A stretch of 64,000 nt of DNA from an uncultured Burkholderiales bacterium (GTDB lineage Bacteria; Pseudomonadota; Gammaproteobacteria; Burkholderiales; Burkholderiaceae_C). The notes under the pieces are model-generated. The model searched no databases. It saw only the letters and a program-made list of their open reading frames with translations, and was not told where the DNA came from. The stretch spans positions 20,645 to 84,644 of the forward strand of contig CAJAYT010000097.1 in assembly GCA_903949285.1 (NCBI GenBank). The letters are read 5' to 3'. A program made the translations under genes and the position numbers. Of this stretch, positions 10,309 through 20,474 are shown one piece after another (position 1 is the first letter of the stretch; the number at the start of each line of letters is the position of its first letter).

Positions 10309-10336
10309 ATCGAACTTTTAATTCTAATTTCGATTT
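10307..10336. terminator. Inverted repeat between convergent bamD and dinG
   Basis: Eight-base arms AAATCGAA (10307-10314) and TTCGATTT (10329-10336) around a 14-base AT-rich loop lie exactly where the two convergent genes meet. The repeat overlaps the end of the helicase frame. It could act as a weak bidirectional terminator. The low GC content of the stem makes this tentative. Confidence 0.35.
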
Positions 10337-12540
10337 TCAACAGCGCGCATCTTCTCCAAGAATTCCAGTAACCCTTGCTCGCGTTCCTCGTGCTTCATCG
10401 GGGGAAGACTCTTGATTAAACGTCTCCCGTACCCTGTTGACATGAGACGGCTGTCACAAATCACCAAGACACCCTTATCGCTCTCCCGTCTAATGAGTCG
10501 TCCAGCGCCTTGTTTGAGTGCTACAGCTACCTCTGGAACGGAGTACTCATTAAAGGCACTTCCCCCCTCTTTCTCAATACGATTACAACGAGCCTCGACC
10601 AAGGGGTCCCCCGGCGGAGGAAAAGGCAGTTTATCGATTATCACAGCTTGCAAAGCATCACCGGGCACGTCAAAACCTTCCCAAAAACTGGCAGTCGCAA
10701 CCAATACACACCCCTTGGGCTGGCTAGGGTCCGGCGAGTCACTTACATAATCAAGCGAGGAGCGAAAGCGCTCCATCAAAAATCTTTTGGGATATTGCCC
10801 CTGAACGAGCACTTCTATTTCCCCGTTGCCAGTATTTGAAGCGTAGGACTCAGCCAATAAATCTCCAATCGATTTCAATGCTCGGTTGGTTGTAGTCAAT
10901 ATGAGTGTTCTCCCTCCCAAACGATCGATGATCTTTTTTGCTAATTCACTAACTTCTTCGGAGTGTTTAGGATCACTGGGTTTGACCATGGCCTTTGGGA
11001 TGTACAAAAGGGCCTGGTTGGGGTAATCGAACGGGCTTTGAACTTGGAGGATTTTGCTGCTACCGAGTCCACAGGGTTTAGTAAACCAACTCAAAGTGTC
11101 ATCGTTGCCAAGCGTTGCTGAGGTGAAAATCCAACTTCGGGGCAAATGAACATCACTAGGGCCTGCCGTATCAAGCTCTTGTGTCCCAAAGGAGTTCACT
11201 GGTGCGTTTGTGACGAGTGATGCCGTACTCTCTTGGTCAGTGTTTTGATCAATATCTTGGTCCCAAGCGCTCTGATCTAAAGAGGTTTGAATCAATGATT
11301 CAAAATGAGCTGGTTCACCTTTTTTAAGCCCCAGCATTTTCTCTTGGACCACAAGGGCTATGTCTAAGGGGGCCTCCACTAACCGCGCCATTTGCCCAAT
11401 CTCTACCCAGCGGACTTGATCCTCCTGAGGCGTAGAGGCAAAGTGCTTGAGAACGCGTTTGAACGACTTAACCCGATCGCTTAGACGAGGAAACTCAGGT
11501 GCGAGTTCACTTACCATATCCAGCGCTTGAGCGGACTTGTCAAAGGCGTTATGAAGGGCTTGAATGCTAGACATCCACTCATCCGAATCGATACCCTCTG
11601 GCACTGCCTGAGTCCATCTTAGACGCGCACTACCCGCTGGGTTGCCTATACACAGTCTGAAATCTCTGACGGCCTTTTCAAGTTCGCTACAAATAGATTG
11701 CCAATCGCACAGACCCGCAGCGGTGGTCAAACCGCTGGCTAATATATCTCTCACCAAATCCAAGAGTTGAGCAATGCTTAATTGTTCGCCCAAGAACTGC
11801 GTGCCCGTCTCATTGAGTTGGTGTGCCTCGTCAAAAATAACGACGCGAACACTCGGTAATAGCTCAGCCATACCGGACTCTTTCACCGCAAGATCTGCGA
11901 AAAAAAGGTGGTGATTGATAACAACTACATCAGCGCTGAGGGCTTGTTTGCGCGCGGCATTGACAAAACACGCTTTGTGCTCGGGGCACTGGGATCCCAA
12001 ACAATTCTCCCTTGATGATGTCAAAAGGGGCCAAAGCGGTGAACGCTCCTCTAGCCCGCCCAACTCCGCCAAATCTCCTGATACAGTGGACTTAGCCCAC
12101 TCACGAACAAACGATAAAGTTTTAATACTGCCCTTATCGCTGAGATTGTGTTCGCGTGCATGAGTTTGCAGACGTTGTTGGCACAAATAACTGGATCGCC
12201 CTTTGAGGAGAGCAATTTTCACGGGGAGATTTAAAACCTTTACGAGCTGAGGCAAGTCTCTTGAGAAGAGTTGATCTTGCAAAGTTTTGGTAGCAGTAGA
12301 GAGTAAAACGCGCTCCCCACTGAGTAGAGCGGGCACTAAATAAGCGAAAGTTTTCCCTACCCCCGTACCTGCTTCGACCACAAGGCTGCCACCGTCTTGC
12401 AAAACATGCGCAACTGCCAATGCCATATCTGTTTGTCCCTGTCGGGGTTGAAAATGCGAGGTATTGCGGGCGAGAACACCTTCTGATGAAAAGGCGCTTT
12501 GTACAAGGCCAATAAATTCAGAGGGGTCGTAAGGTTGCAT
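10324..12540 (-). CDS. ATP-dependent DNA helicase, DinG/YoaA (XPD-like) family
   Basis: Superfamily 2 helicase of the iron-sulfur XPD/DinG branch, 738 residues, which unwinds 5'-tailed duplexes, R-loops and replication intermediates. Walker A is AGTGVGKT (57-64) and motif II is DEAH (237-240). Four cysteines (120, 180, 185, 191) between motifs Ia and II form the [4Fe-4S] site. Motif VI is QGAGRLIRR near the C-terminus, with an SFWEGFDVPG motif V before it. Length and motif order fit YoaA/DinG; YoaA and DinG cannot be told apart from the sequence alone. It is transcribed toward bamD. Confidence 0.92.
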   Translation of the reverse strand: MQPYDPSEFIGLVQSAFSSEGVLARNTSHFQPRQGQTDMALAVAHVLQDGGSLVVEAGTGVGKTFAYLVPALLSGERVLLSTATKTLQDQLFSRDLPQLVKVLNLPVKIALLKGRSSYLCQQRLQTHAREHNLSDKGSIKTLSFVREWAKSTVSGDLAELGGLEERSPLWPLLTSSRENCLGSQCPEHKACFVNAARKQALSADVVVINHHLFFADLAVKESGMAELLPSVRVVIFDEAHQLNETGTQFLGEQLSIAQLLDLVRDILASGLTTAAGLCDWQSICSELEKAVRDFRLCIGNPAGSARLRWTQAVPEGIDSDEWMSSIQALHNAFDKSAQALDMVSELAPEFPRLSDRVKSFKRVLKHFASTPQEDQVRWVEIGQMARLVEAPLDIALVVQEKMLGLKKGEPAHFESLIQTSLDQSAWDQDIDQNTDQESTASLVTNAPVNSFGTQELDTAGPSDVHLPRSWIFTSATLGNDDTLSWFTKPCGLGSSKILQVQSPFDYPNQALLYIPKAMVKPSDPKHSEEVSELAKKIIDRLGGRTLILTTTNRALKSIGDLLAESYASNTGNGEIEVLVQGQYPKRFLMERFRSSLDYVSDSPDPSQPKGCVLVATASFWEGFDVPGDALQAVIIDKLPFPPPGDPLVEARCNRIEKEGGSAFNEYSVPEVAVALKQGAGRLIRRESDKGVLVICDSRLMSTGYGRRLIKSLPPMKHEEREQGLLEFLEKMRAVENRN

Positions 12541-12765
12541 GAGGGCTGGTTATTGTTGTGGAAACGAAGCGTCCACACTAGAGATGAGTGTGTAAGTATA
12601 ACGGGCCGCTGCTGAGTCGTCTTGCGGGCTGTCCTAATGAAAAAAAATGCTATTGAAAAATAATATAAAAAAGCAGGCAGAAAGATCCGCTTATTCAGCT
12701 AAAACAGGTTAATCAGTCAAGGACCCCACTAGGATAGAGCGCAACGAGACAAGTGGATATTTTGA

Positions 12766-13422
12766 CTAGGGGTGTGGTTGTTGCGTTGGAGTTTTTGACT
12801 CAGCTTTCTCTTTGAGTCGCCTTTGAACCTCCGCCTTGTGATTCAACGCTTCCCTTTGCTTAGCTTCAAATTGAGCGCGCGCCTCACTGTTAGGGGCAAT
12901 GCTAGGCCCCCCTATTAGCGGCTCAGCGTCATGGGGAAGCGATTGCTCTGGTTTGGTATGGTGGTTTAGATTTTTTTCTTGATTTTCTTTTAAACGGTTT
13001 TGATATTCAATATTCGAGCGCTGTGTCTTCTCTTGTTGTTGGCGCTCGCGCTCAGTAGCTTTCATTTGAGCTTCTTTTTCCAACTCCGCAGCTTTTTTAT
13101 TTCGCTCTGCAGCCTCGATCTTTATCTCAAGCGAGCGAAGTTTTGACAACTCATTGATACGGTTTTGTGAAGCAGTGTCTTTGCAGCTATTGACTGCAAA
13201 TTTTTGATAGCAATTGGCAAGCTCGACTCTATAAGCCTTCTCAACTTGACTTTTTAGCCCTTTGATCTCTTCTGCTGAAAGAGTACTGGGCTCCATATCG
13301 CGAGCTAATTCCTGAGTTTGACCGAAGGTGGACGGCGAAAAAAAAGTAATTGCAAATAAAAAGCCCAACACAGGAAATACTTTTGAAACCTGCTCAGCAA
13401 TAGATTTAGCAAATTTATGCAT
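12766..13422 (-). CDS. Secreted coiled-coil protein of unknown function
   Basis: No known family recognised. The 218-residue protein begins with a basic region and a hydrophobic segment (about 15-35, VFPVLGFLFAITFFSPSTFG), consistent with a Sec signal peptide cleaved near GQTQ. Residues 50-80 contain a Cys pair (NCYQKFAVNSCKDTAS) that could form a disulfide. The stretch from about 85 to 150 is a strongly charged Lys/Glu/Arg/Gln coiled coil (ERNKKAAELEKEAQMKATER). The tail is Pro/Gln/His-rich. It starts 9 bp after the zapE stop, at the end of the sucA-sucB-lpdA-zapE series, and is probably co-transcribed. Confidence 0.75.
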   Translation of the reverse strand: MHKFAKSIAEQVSKVFPVLGFLFAITFFSPSTFGQTQELARDMEPSTLSAEEIKGLKSQVEKAYRVELANCYQKFAVNSCKDTASQNRINELSKLRSLEIKIEAAERNKKAAELEKEAQMKATERERQQQEKTQRSNIEYQNRLKENQEKNLNHHTKPEQSLPHDAEPLIGGPSIAPNSEARAQFEAKQREALNHKAEVQRRLKEKAESKTPTQQPHP

Positions 13423-13431
13423 GAAGCTAGT

Positions 13432-14529
13432 TCAGGTCAGACCCGTATCGACGCTTCTCTTTTGGGAGGCCAAAAACTCAGCAGACTGCATCTCGTGAAG
13501 TCTGGACACGGTTCTGGGAAACTCATGTTTCATTGGGCCCTGTGTATAGAGTAACTCAGGCTCTACTGCGCTTGAAATAATTAACTTGATATGTCGGTCG
13601 TACAAAACATCAATCAACCAAGTAAAACGCCTCGCCTCAGAGGCCATGTTGACACCCATTTCGGGGACGTTGCTCAAAAAGACAGTATGAAACTGTGAAG
13701 CAATTTCAAGATAATCATTTTGGGAGCGTGGTCCACCGCAAAGTGTTTTGAAATCAAACCAGACCACTCCACCTGCACGCCGAAATGCTTTTATTTCCCG
13801 GTGTTCTATCATTAAAGTGGGCTCTTCATCCGCTGATTCAGCAAGCTTATTGAAGGCCTGCGTCATATCTTTAGTCACCTGATCGCTTAGGGGGGTGTGA
13901 TACAACTCAACTTGCTCAAAGAATTGCCCCCTGTAATCTACGCCAGCGTCTACGTTGATCACCTCCAACTGTTCGTTTAATAAATCAATAGCAGGCAGTA
14001 TTCTGTCCCTATGCAATCCGTCGGGATATAAATCATCGGGCTTAAAGTTGGACGTCGTTACAAAGCCAACACCGTTCTTAAAAAGTGACACCAAGAGCCG
14101 ATGCAATATCATCGCATCAGTTATATCGGCGACATGAAACTCATCAAAACAGATAAGCTTAAAACGTTTGGAGATTTGCAGTCCAAGGGCGTCAAGCGGA
14201 TTGACTGTGCCTTGCAGCTCCCGCAGTTCACGGTGGATCTCCCTCATGAATTCATGAAAGTGAAGTCGTGTTTTACGCTTAATGGGGACTGAGTTATAAA
14301 AACAATCCATTAAAAAGCTCTTGCCCCGGCCTACTCCACCGTACATGTAAACACCACGCGGTATGGGTGGGTGAACCAAGAACTTTTTAACGGCATTAGA
14401 GCGTCTTGATCTGTAATCTTGCCACTCACTTTCACATCTCGTGAGTGAATCAATAGCTCTAAGTTGTGCAGGATCACTGCTAAACCCCTTGAGCTTTAAT
14501 TGCTCAAGATACGTATCCCGAACAGTCAT
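13432..14529 (-). CDS. zapE: Cell-division ATPase ZapE (AFG1-like)
   Basis: AAA+ family ATPase related to yeast Afg1. In E. coli ZapE acts at the constricting division ring. The 365-residue protein has Walker A GGVGRGKS (64-71), the adjacent FLMDCFYNSVP, and Walker B LICFDEFHVADITDAMIL. The ZapE/AFG1 C-terminal region (LIDVLYDRHIKLIISSAVEP) is also recognisable. It follows lpdA by 11 bp, the standard Burkholderiales order, so expression is probably tied to the 2-oxoglutarate dehydrogenase operon. Confidence 0.94.
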   Translation of the reverse strand: MTVRDTYLEQLKLKGFSSDPAQLRAIDSLTRCESEWQDYRSRRSNAVKKFLVHPPIPRGVYMYGGVGRGKSFLMDCFYNSVPIKRKTRLHFHEFMREIHRELRELQGTVNPLDALGLQISKRFKLICFDEFHVADITDAMILHRLLVSLFKNGVGFVTTSNFKPDDLYPDGLHRDRILPAIDLLNEQLEVINVDAGVDYRGQFFEQVELYHTPLSDQVTKDMTQAFNKLAESADEEPTLMIEHREIKAFRRAGGVVWFDFKTLCGGPRSQNDYLEIASQFHTVFLSNVPEMGVNMASEARRFTWLIDVLYDRHIKLIISSAVEPELLYTQGPMKHEFPRTVSRLHEMQSAEFLASQKRSVDTGLT

Positions 14530-14540
14530 GGAATGAGTTA

Positions 14541-15968
14541 TTAAAAGTTAAGAGTTCGTTTGTCAACCGCAAGCGCGGCTTCTTTGGTCGCCTCGCTCAG
14601 ACTTGGGTGGGCATGACAAATACGCGCAATATCTTCTGCACTCGCTTTGAACTCCATTGCGACAACTGATTCAGCAATCAACTCACTTGCAACAGGGCCA
14701 ATGATGTGTACACCGAGAATTTCATCCGTTGCGGCATCAGCCAAGAACTTGACCATACCCGTTGTGTCGCCCATCGCCCTTGCGCGACCGTTTGCGAGGA
14801 ATGGGAAAGTACCGGCTTTGTATGCACGTCCGCTGGCTTTGAGTTGTTGTTCGGTTTGGCCAACCCAAGCAATCTCTGGACTTGTGTAGATGACCCATGG
14901 GATAGTGTTGAAATTAACGTGCCCGTGTTGACCTGCTATGCGCTCGGCAACTGCAACACCCTCTTCCTCTGCCTTGTGCGCAAGCATAGGACCGCGAACC
15001 ACATCCCCAATAGCCCATACGTTGGGCAGGTGGGTCTTACATGACTGGTCAACAACGATTGCTCCGCGCTCATCGAGTTGTAAACCGACCGCTTCAGTAT
15101 TGAGACCAACGGTATTTGGGACGCGTCCAATAGAGACGATGAGTTTATCGAACTCGCCAGTCTGAGCTTGCCCACTCGCTGTCGTATAGGAAACAGAGAC
15201 GCCCTTCTTGGATTTCACAATTTCACCGACCTTTACGCCCAACTCGATTTTGAGACCTTGTTTGACGAATATTTTGTGTGCTTCTTTGGCAATTTGCTCA
15301 TCAGCAGCCCCTAAGAATGTAGGAAGCCCTTCAAGAATAGTTACCTCGGAGCCTAAACGTCTCCAAACTGAGCCCATCTCTAATCCAATGACCCCTGCGC
15401 CAATTAAACCTAGTTTGGCCGGTACACCTTTGATTTTGAGTGCGCCGTCATTGGAGAGTATGGTCTCTTCATCAAAAGGCGTACCTGGCAGTGCCCGTGC
15501 ATTAGAGCCAGTGGCAATAATAATTTGACGACCAATCAATGTCTCAGATTGAGCGCCTGTCACTGCAATTTCGTACTTTCCTTCTAAGGCTTTAACAAAT
15601 GAACCCCTGCCGTGAAAGAAGCTTACCTTGTTCTTTTTGAAGAGATACAAAATACCATCGTTATTTTGTTTCACGACATTGTCTTTTCTAGCCGTCATCT
15701 GGGTAACATCAATCTTGAGTCCCTTGACCTCAATACCGTGCTCAGCAAAGTGGTGTTGAGCTTGGTCAAAGTGCTCAGAGGATTGGAGTAAAGCTTTGGA
15801 AGGAATACAGCCTACGTTGGTACAGGTGCCGCCTAATGCTGGACCGCCTTTGTCATTTTTCCACTCATCAATACATGCAGCACTCAAGCCCAACTGTGCA
15901 GCCCTGATGGCTGCAATGTATCCACCAGGACCACCACCGATGACGATTACATCAAATTCTTTAGTCAT
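14541..15968 (-). CDS. lpdA: Dihydrolipoyl dehydrogenase (E3)
   Basis: FAD-dependent disulfide oxidoreductase that reoxidises dihydrolipoamide on the E2 subunit and passes electrons to NAD+. It has an FAD-binding GGGPGGY (11-17), a redox disulfide Cys49/Cys54 in [15 protein letters not shown], an NAD-binding [10 protein letters not shown], and the second FAD motif WAIGDVV. The C-terminal catalytic HAHPSLSEA has its base at His454. The length of 475 is canonical. It lies 153 bp downstream of sucB, so it probably belongs to the 2-oxoglutarate dehydrogenase complex. Confidence 0.96.
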   Translation of the reverse strand: MTKEFDVIVIGGGPGGYIAAIRAAQLGLSAACIDEWKNDKGGPALGGTCTNVGCIPSKALLQSSEHFDQAQHHFAEHGIEVKGLKIDVTQMTARKDNVVKQNNDGILYLFKKNKVSFFHGRGSFVKALEGKYEIAVTGAQSETLIGRQIIIATGSNARALPGTPFDEETILSNDGALKIKGVPAKLGLIGAGVIGLEMGSVWRRLGSEVTILEGLPTFLGAADEQIAKEAHKIFVKQGLKIELGVKVGEIVKSKKGVSVSYTTASGQAQTGEFDKLIVSIGRVPNTVGLNTEAVGLQLDERGAIVVDQSCKTHLPNVWAIGDVVRGPMLAHKAEEEGVAVAERIAGQHGHVNFNTIPWVIYTSPEIAWVGQTEQQLKASGRAYKAGTFPFLANGRARAMGDTTGMVKFLADAATDEILGVHIIGPVASELIAESVVAMEFKASAEDIARICHAHPSLSEATKEAALAVDKRTLNF

Positions 15969-16121
15969 AATTTAAAACCCAAAAAGGCAAACTTCTAAAA
16001 TTAATTGAGATTTTTCTGTGCGCCTATCAAAGCCGTATAGAGATTAAAGCTTTGTAGGTTGGTCCTCAGCTCAAGAAGGAAAGCGTATAGCTCCCCTCTT
16101 AAGGCCAAGATAGCATAGAGA

Positions 16122-17372
16122 TTAAATATCAAAAAGTAAACGAGCAGGATCCTCTAGCGCCTCTTTCATCGCAACCAACCCAAGCACAGCTTCACGCCCA
16201 TCAATTATTCTGTGGTCATAGCTCATCGCAAAATAATTCATAGGACGCACAACAACTTGACCGTTCTCAACGACAGCACGGTCTTTGGTGGCATGAACAC
16301 CCAAAATTGCAGCCTGGGGAGGATTGATAATAGGTGTTGAGAGCATGGAGCCAAACACACCGCCATTAGAGATGGAGAATGTACCGCCTGTCATATCCTC
16401 AATGCCTAATTTGCCGTCTTTAGCTTTTGCTCCGTACTCGGCAATTTTCTTCTCAATCTCCGCAAAGCTCATTTGATCTGCATTGCGTAGGATTGGAACA
16501 ACCAATCCTCTGGGAGAACCTACCGCAATACCGATATCAAAATATCCGTGATAGACAATATCCGTACCGTCAACGGAAGCATTGAGGACAGGGTATTTCT
16601 TAAGCGCGTGAACAGCTGCTTTAACAAAGAAGCTCATGAAACCAATTTTTACGCCGTGTTCTTTTTCAAACTTGTCTTGGAAACGCTTGCGCATCTCCAT
16701 GACGGGCGCCATATTGATTTCATTGAAAGTCGTCAAAATGGCGTTCGTGGCTTGAGACTGCAACAGACGCTCAGCAACACGCGCACGCAAACGACTCATA
16801 GGAACGCGCTGTTCGGGTCTGTCGCCCAGGGACACACTAGGCGCTTGAACCTGAGGCAAAGATGAGGTGGGAACACCTGTGGGTATAGCTGACGCGCCGC
16901 CCGCAATGGCGCCTAGTACGTCCCCTTTGGTTACACGTCCGTCCTTGCCCGTCCCGCCAACAGAGCCTGGGGCCATGTTATTGTCAGCCATTATTTTGGC
17001 CGCAGCAGGCATCGCAAATCCAGCCTTAGATGCGTCCGAAGTTGCAGCAGCCGTTGGGGCAGGAGCGCTGACCGGCGCTGCAGCTTTGCCAGCACTGGGC
17101 TGGGCAGCAGCGGGACTAGCACTGGCAACAGCTGTGGTGTCGATCTTTGCAATCAATTGATCAGCAACAACGGTGCCTCCGCTTTCAACAACGTACTCCG
17201 TAAGCACACCGGCTGCAGGAGCAGGTACTTCGAGAACAACTTTGTCAGTTTCGATTTCAATCAAGATCTCATCAACTGCAACAGCCTCACCAGGCTTCTT
17301 TTTCCATTGCAACATAGTTGCTTCTGCAACTGATTCAGAGAGTTGGGGTACTTTAACTTCAACGATGGACAT
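16122..17372 (-). CDS. sucB: Dihydrolipoyllysine succinyltransferase (E2 of 2-oxoglutarate dehydrogenase)
   Basis: E2 core of the 2-oxoglutarate dehydrogenase complex. One lipoyl domain (1-77) has the lipoylated Lys44 in [13 protein letters not shown]. An Ala/Pro-rich linker follows (about 80-115), then the E3/E1-binding domain (about 118-155, ending [11 protein letters not shown]). The catalytic acyltransferase domain runs from about 190 to 416, with His387 and Asp391 in [13 protein letters not shown]. At 416 residues it is typical. It is 28 bp from sucA and upstream of lpdA. Called odhB in much Burkholderiales annotation. Confidence 0.97.
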   Translation of the reverse strand: MSIVEVKVPQLSESVAEATMLQWKKKPGEAVAVDEILIEIETDKVVLEVPAPAAGVLTEYVVESGGTVVADQLIAKIDTTAVASASPAAAQPSAGKAAAPVSAPAPTAAATSDASKAGFAMPAAAKIMADNNMAPGSVGGTGKDGRVTKGDVLGAIAGGASAIPTGVPTSSLPQVQAPSVSLGDRPEQRVPMSRLRARVAERLLQSQATNAILTTFNEINMAPVMEMRKRFQDKFEKEHGVKIGFMSFFVKAAVHALKKYPVLNASVDGTDIVYHGYFDIGIAVGSPRGLVVPILRNADQMSFAEIEKKIAEYGAKAKDGKLGIEDMTGGTFSISNGGVFGSMLSTPIINPPQAAILGVHATKDRAVVENGQVVVRPMNYFAMSYDHRIIDGREAVLGLVAMKEALEDPARLLFDI

Positions 17373-17400
17373 GTCAAATTCCTAAAATATTTTTACTGAA

Positions 17401-20268
17401 TTACTTACTAAAAGTAAAACCTTTAATCTTGCCAAATGCACCCTCTACCAGGGCTTTTTGCTGCTCTTGGTGTAGATGTGAGTAACCAACGGCTGGAGAG
17501 GCCGATGCCGCCCTTCCTGAGTAGGCCAGTTTTTGTCCATCCAACATGTTTTCATGGATGTAGTGTTGTACGTAGAACCAAGCCCCCTGATTTTGTGGCT
17601 CGTCTTGGGTCCACACAATCTCAGTCACATTAGGGTATTTTTTGAGCTCAGTGCTAAACGCTTTGTGCGGGAAGGGATACAACTGCTCGACACGAATGAT
17701 GGCCGTATCCTCTTGCTTTAGTTCTTCACGTTTTTTGGCCAAGTCGTAATAGACTTTACCAGAGCAAACAACAAGACGCTTGACTTTATCTGCCTTCAAA
17801 GCCTTGTTCTCAGGGATGATGGTTTGGAAACTACCCTTTGTGAACTCAGAAATGGGAGAGGTTGCGTCTTTGTTTCTTAACAAGGACTTAGGCGTAAAGA
17901 TGATCAACGGTTTGCGCAGATTTCGCACAATTTGACGTCTCAAAATGTGGAAAATTTGACTGGCAGTGGTTGGCTGAACGATCTGCATGTTTGCATCGGC
18001 TGCTAGTTGCATAAACCGCTCCACGCGCGCAGAGCTGTGCTCAGGACCCTGACCCTCGTAGCCATGTGGCAACATTAACGTTAAGCCGTTAACGCGGCCC
18101 CACTTTACTTCACCAGAGGCAATAAACTGATCAATAACCACTTGGGCGCCGTTTGCAAAGTCTCCAAACTGAGCTTCCCAAATGACGAGTGTGTTTGGAT
18201 CGTTTGATGCGTAGCCGTATTCAAAACCTAGGACTGCTTCTTCTGAAAGAATTGAATCAATAACAGTAAAAGGGGCCTGTGTTTCAGAAACGTTTTGCAG
18301 CGGTACGTAAGTACCTGTGTCCCACTTCTCACGGTTTTGATCATGCACAACAGCGTGTCTGTGCGTAAAGGTACCGCGACCACAGTCTTCACCAGACAAA
18401 CGGACTGGGAATCCACTTGCAACAATTGAGGCAAACGCCATGTGCTCGCCCATGCCCCAATCTACGGGTATGTCACCTCGACCCATCGCAGCACGATCGT
18501 CAAGGACTTTTTTAACCAATTGGTGAGGGGTAACTGTTGTTGGAATAGTTGTAATTTTTTGAGAAATACGCTTCCACTCAGCCATTGGAATAGATGTATC
18601 TCCGGCGTCGGTCCACTTGTTGTCAAGATAGGGCGCCCAATCTACCGCAAACTTACTCTTGAAATTGGTAAGAACAAAATCCTCAGTGTTCTTACCTTCA
18701 TCAAGCGCCGCTCTGTAGGCCTTGACCATATCGTCGCCAAGCGAAGCCCCCAACCCTTGTGTAGCGAGTTTATCTGCGTACAGTTTGCGAGTGCCAGGAT
18801 GTTGAGCAATCTTTTTATACATCAAAGGCTGAGTCAAGCTTGGTGTATCTTGCTCGTTGTGACCCAATTTTCTAAAGCAAATGATGTCAACGACAACATC
18901 TTTTGCAAACTCTAAGCGAAACTCAAGTGCAAGTTGCGTTGCAAGAACAACGGCCTCAGGATCATCCCCATTCACATGCAGTACTGGAGATTCGATCATT
19001 TTTACAATGTCAGTACAGTACAGAGTAGATCTGGAGTCTCTGGGGTCAGATGTCGTGAATCCAATCTGATTGTTAATCACGATATGGACAGTTCCGCCGG
19101 TTGAATAACCTCTAGTCTCGGCTAAAGCAAGCGTTTCCATAACGATGCCTTGACCCGCAAAAGCAGCGTCTCCGTGCACTAGCACAGGGAGCACTTGTTT
19201 ACCGTGTGGATCATTTCTGCGGTCCATCCGTGAACGAACGGAGCCCTCAACCACTGGGTTGACAATCTCGAGGTGAGAGGGGTTAAACGCAAGACTCAAA
19301 TGAACTGGTCCACCGGGGGTCGTCACGTCTGAGCTGAATCCTTGATGGTATTTAACGTCACCACTTGGCAAGTCTTCTGGAGCCGTGTGATCAAACTCGG
19401 CAAACAAATCTTTGGGCATCTTGCCCATGGAGTTGACAAGAACGTTTAAACGACCACGGTGGGCCATTCCGATAACAATTTCTTGTATACCCTTTGTTCC
19501 AGCTTCATTGATCAATTCGTCCATGGAGGCAATAAAGCTCTCGCCGCCCTCTAAGGAAAAGCGCTTTTGACCAACGTATTTGGTATGAAGGAAACGCTCT
19601 AAACCCTCGGCAGCAGTGAGTCGATCAAGAATGTGTTTTTTCTTTTCGACATTGAAATTAGGTTTTGACCGAATTGTTTCTAACTTTTGTTGCCACCAAC
19701 GCTTTTGATCCTGGTTGGTGATGAAGTTAAATTCAGCCCCAATTGAGCCGCAATAAGTCTCGCGAAGCGCGTTGAGCAGCTCGCGAAGGCTCATCTTGTC
19801 TTTGCCGAAAAATGTATTGCTGGTATCAAAAATAGCTTCTTGATCAGCATCGCTAAATCCGTAGGATGCGGGATCTAACTCAGGAATATTTTCGCGTTCA
19901 GTGCGCTTTAAAGGATCTAAATCAGCCCAACGAACGCCTAGGTTACGGTAGGCAGCAATGAGTTGCTGAACAGCCGTTCGTTTTTTGCCCATCTCTGGAT
20001 CTGAGCTTGCCATGACAACACGTGTGCCACCCATCTTTGCTCGCTCAGCGAAGGCATTAATGACGGGTAAGTGTGGAACATCTTTTGATTGGGATCCATC
20101 TACAGCAGGTACATGCTGTAATGCATCAAAGTACTCTCGCCAAGTGTCAGGCACACTGCCTGGATTGGCTAAGTAATTCTCATACATCTCTTCTACATAA
20201 GGAGCGTTGCCCCCAAAGAGATAACTGTTGCCCGCAAAGGCTTGATAGACATTAGATGCCTGTGTCAT
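17401..20268 (-). CDS. sucA: 2-oxoglutarate dehydrogenase E1 component
   Basis: Thiamine-diphosphate-dependent E1 that decarboxylates 2-oxoglutarate and loads succinyl groups on the E2 lipoyl arm. The 955-residue protein carries the E1o N-terminal motif (YEEMYENYLANPGSVPDTWR-like, here YVEEMYENYLANPGSVPDTW). IGMAHRGRLNVL, LVHGDAAFAGQG, the TPP region IVINNQIGFTTSDPRDSRST and the C-terminal RVEQLYPFPH are also present. It heads the sucA-sucB-lpdA-zapE operon. The 206-bp gap upstream (20269-20474) should hold its promoter; no operator is identified there. Confidence 0.97.
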   Translation of the reverse strand: MTQASNVYQAFAGNSYLFGGNAPYVEEMYENYLANPGSVPDTWREYFDALQHVPAVDGSQSKDVPHLPVINAFAERAKMGGTRVVMASSDPEMGKKRTAVQQLIAAYRNLGVRWADLDPLKRTERENIPELDPASYGFSDADQEAIFDTSNTFFGKDKMSLRELLNALRETYCGSIGAEFNFITNQDQKRWWQQKLETIRSKPNFNVEKKKHILDRLTAAEGLERFLHTKYVGQKRFSLEGGESFIASMDELINEAGTKGIQEIVIGMAHRGRLNVLVNSMGKMPKDLFAEFDHTAPEDLPSGDVKYHQGFSSDVTTPGGPVHLSLAFNPSHLEIVNPVVEGSVRSRMDRRNDPHGKQVLPVLVHGDAAFAGQGIVMETLALAETRGYSTGGTVHIVINNQIGFTTSDPRDSRSTLYCTDIVKMIESPVLHVNGDDPEAVVLATQLALEFRLEFAKDVVVDIICFRKLGHNEQDTPSLTQPLMYKKIAQHPGTRKLYADKLATQGLGASLGDDMVKAYRAALDEGKNTEDFVLTNFKSKFAVDWAPYLDNKWTDAGDTSIPMAEWKRISQKITTIPTTVTPHQLVKKVLDDRAAMGRGDIPVDWGMGEHMAFASIVASGFPVRLSGEDCGRGTFTHRHAVVHDQNREKWDTGTYVPLQNVSETQAPFTVIDSILSEEAVLGFEYGYASNDPNTLVIWEAQFGDFANGAQVVIDQFIASGEVKWGRVNGLTLMLPHGYEGQGPEHSSARVERFMQLAADANMQIVQPTTASQIFHILRRQIVRNLRKPLIIFTPKSLLRNKDATSPISEFTKGSFQTIIPENKALKADKVKRLVVCSGKVYYDLAKKREELKQEDTAIIRVEQLYPFPHKAFSTELKKYPNVTEIVWTQDEPQNQGAWFYVQHYIHENMLDGQKLAYSGRAASASPAVGYSHLHQEQQKALVEGAFGKIKGFTFSK

Positions 20269-20447
20269 AGCGCTGACCTCCGTTCCCCTGCAGGAAACAT
20301 TAGTTGGTTGAAGAAAACCTTCTGCTACACCGACTTAGCCGGCTCGCAGACGCGACTTTGGCCAGAAATAGCCCTAGTTAATGTAATTGTGCCACTTAAA
20401 GCACTCAAATTTTGTGTGGGAAATAAGAATATTTAAAGGATTCAGTT

Positions 20448-20469
20448 CCTAGGCCCTGTCCAGCCTAGG
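20448..20469 (-). terminator. Inverted repeat after the isochorismatase-like gene
   Basis: Seven-base arms CCTAGGC (20448-20454) and GCCTAGG (20463-20469) with an 8-base loop lie 6 bp past the stop of the minus-strand gene. Stem position and strength suit a terminator. The following bases are not a clean U-run, so this is tentative. Each arm also contains the palindrome CCTAGG. Confidence 0.35.
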
Positions 20470-20474
20470 CTAGC

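Noticed and set aside
16867..17160. Ala-rich plus-strand frame opposite sucB
   Set aside because: It mirrors the Ala/Pro-rich linker of the E2 protein; such biased DNA leaves the opposite frames open.
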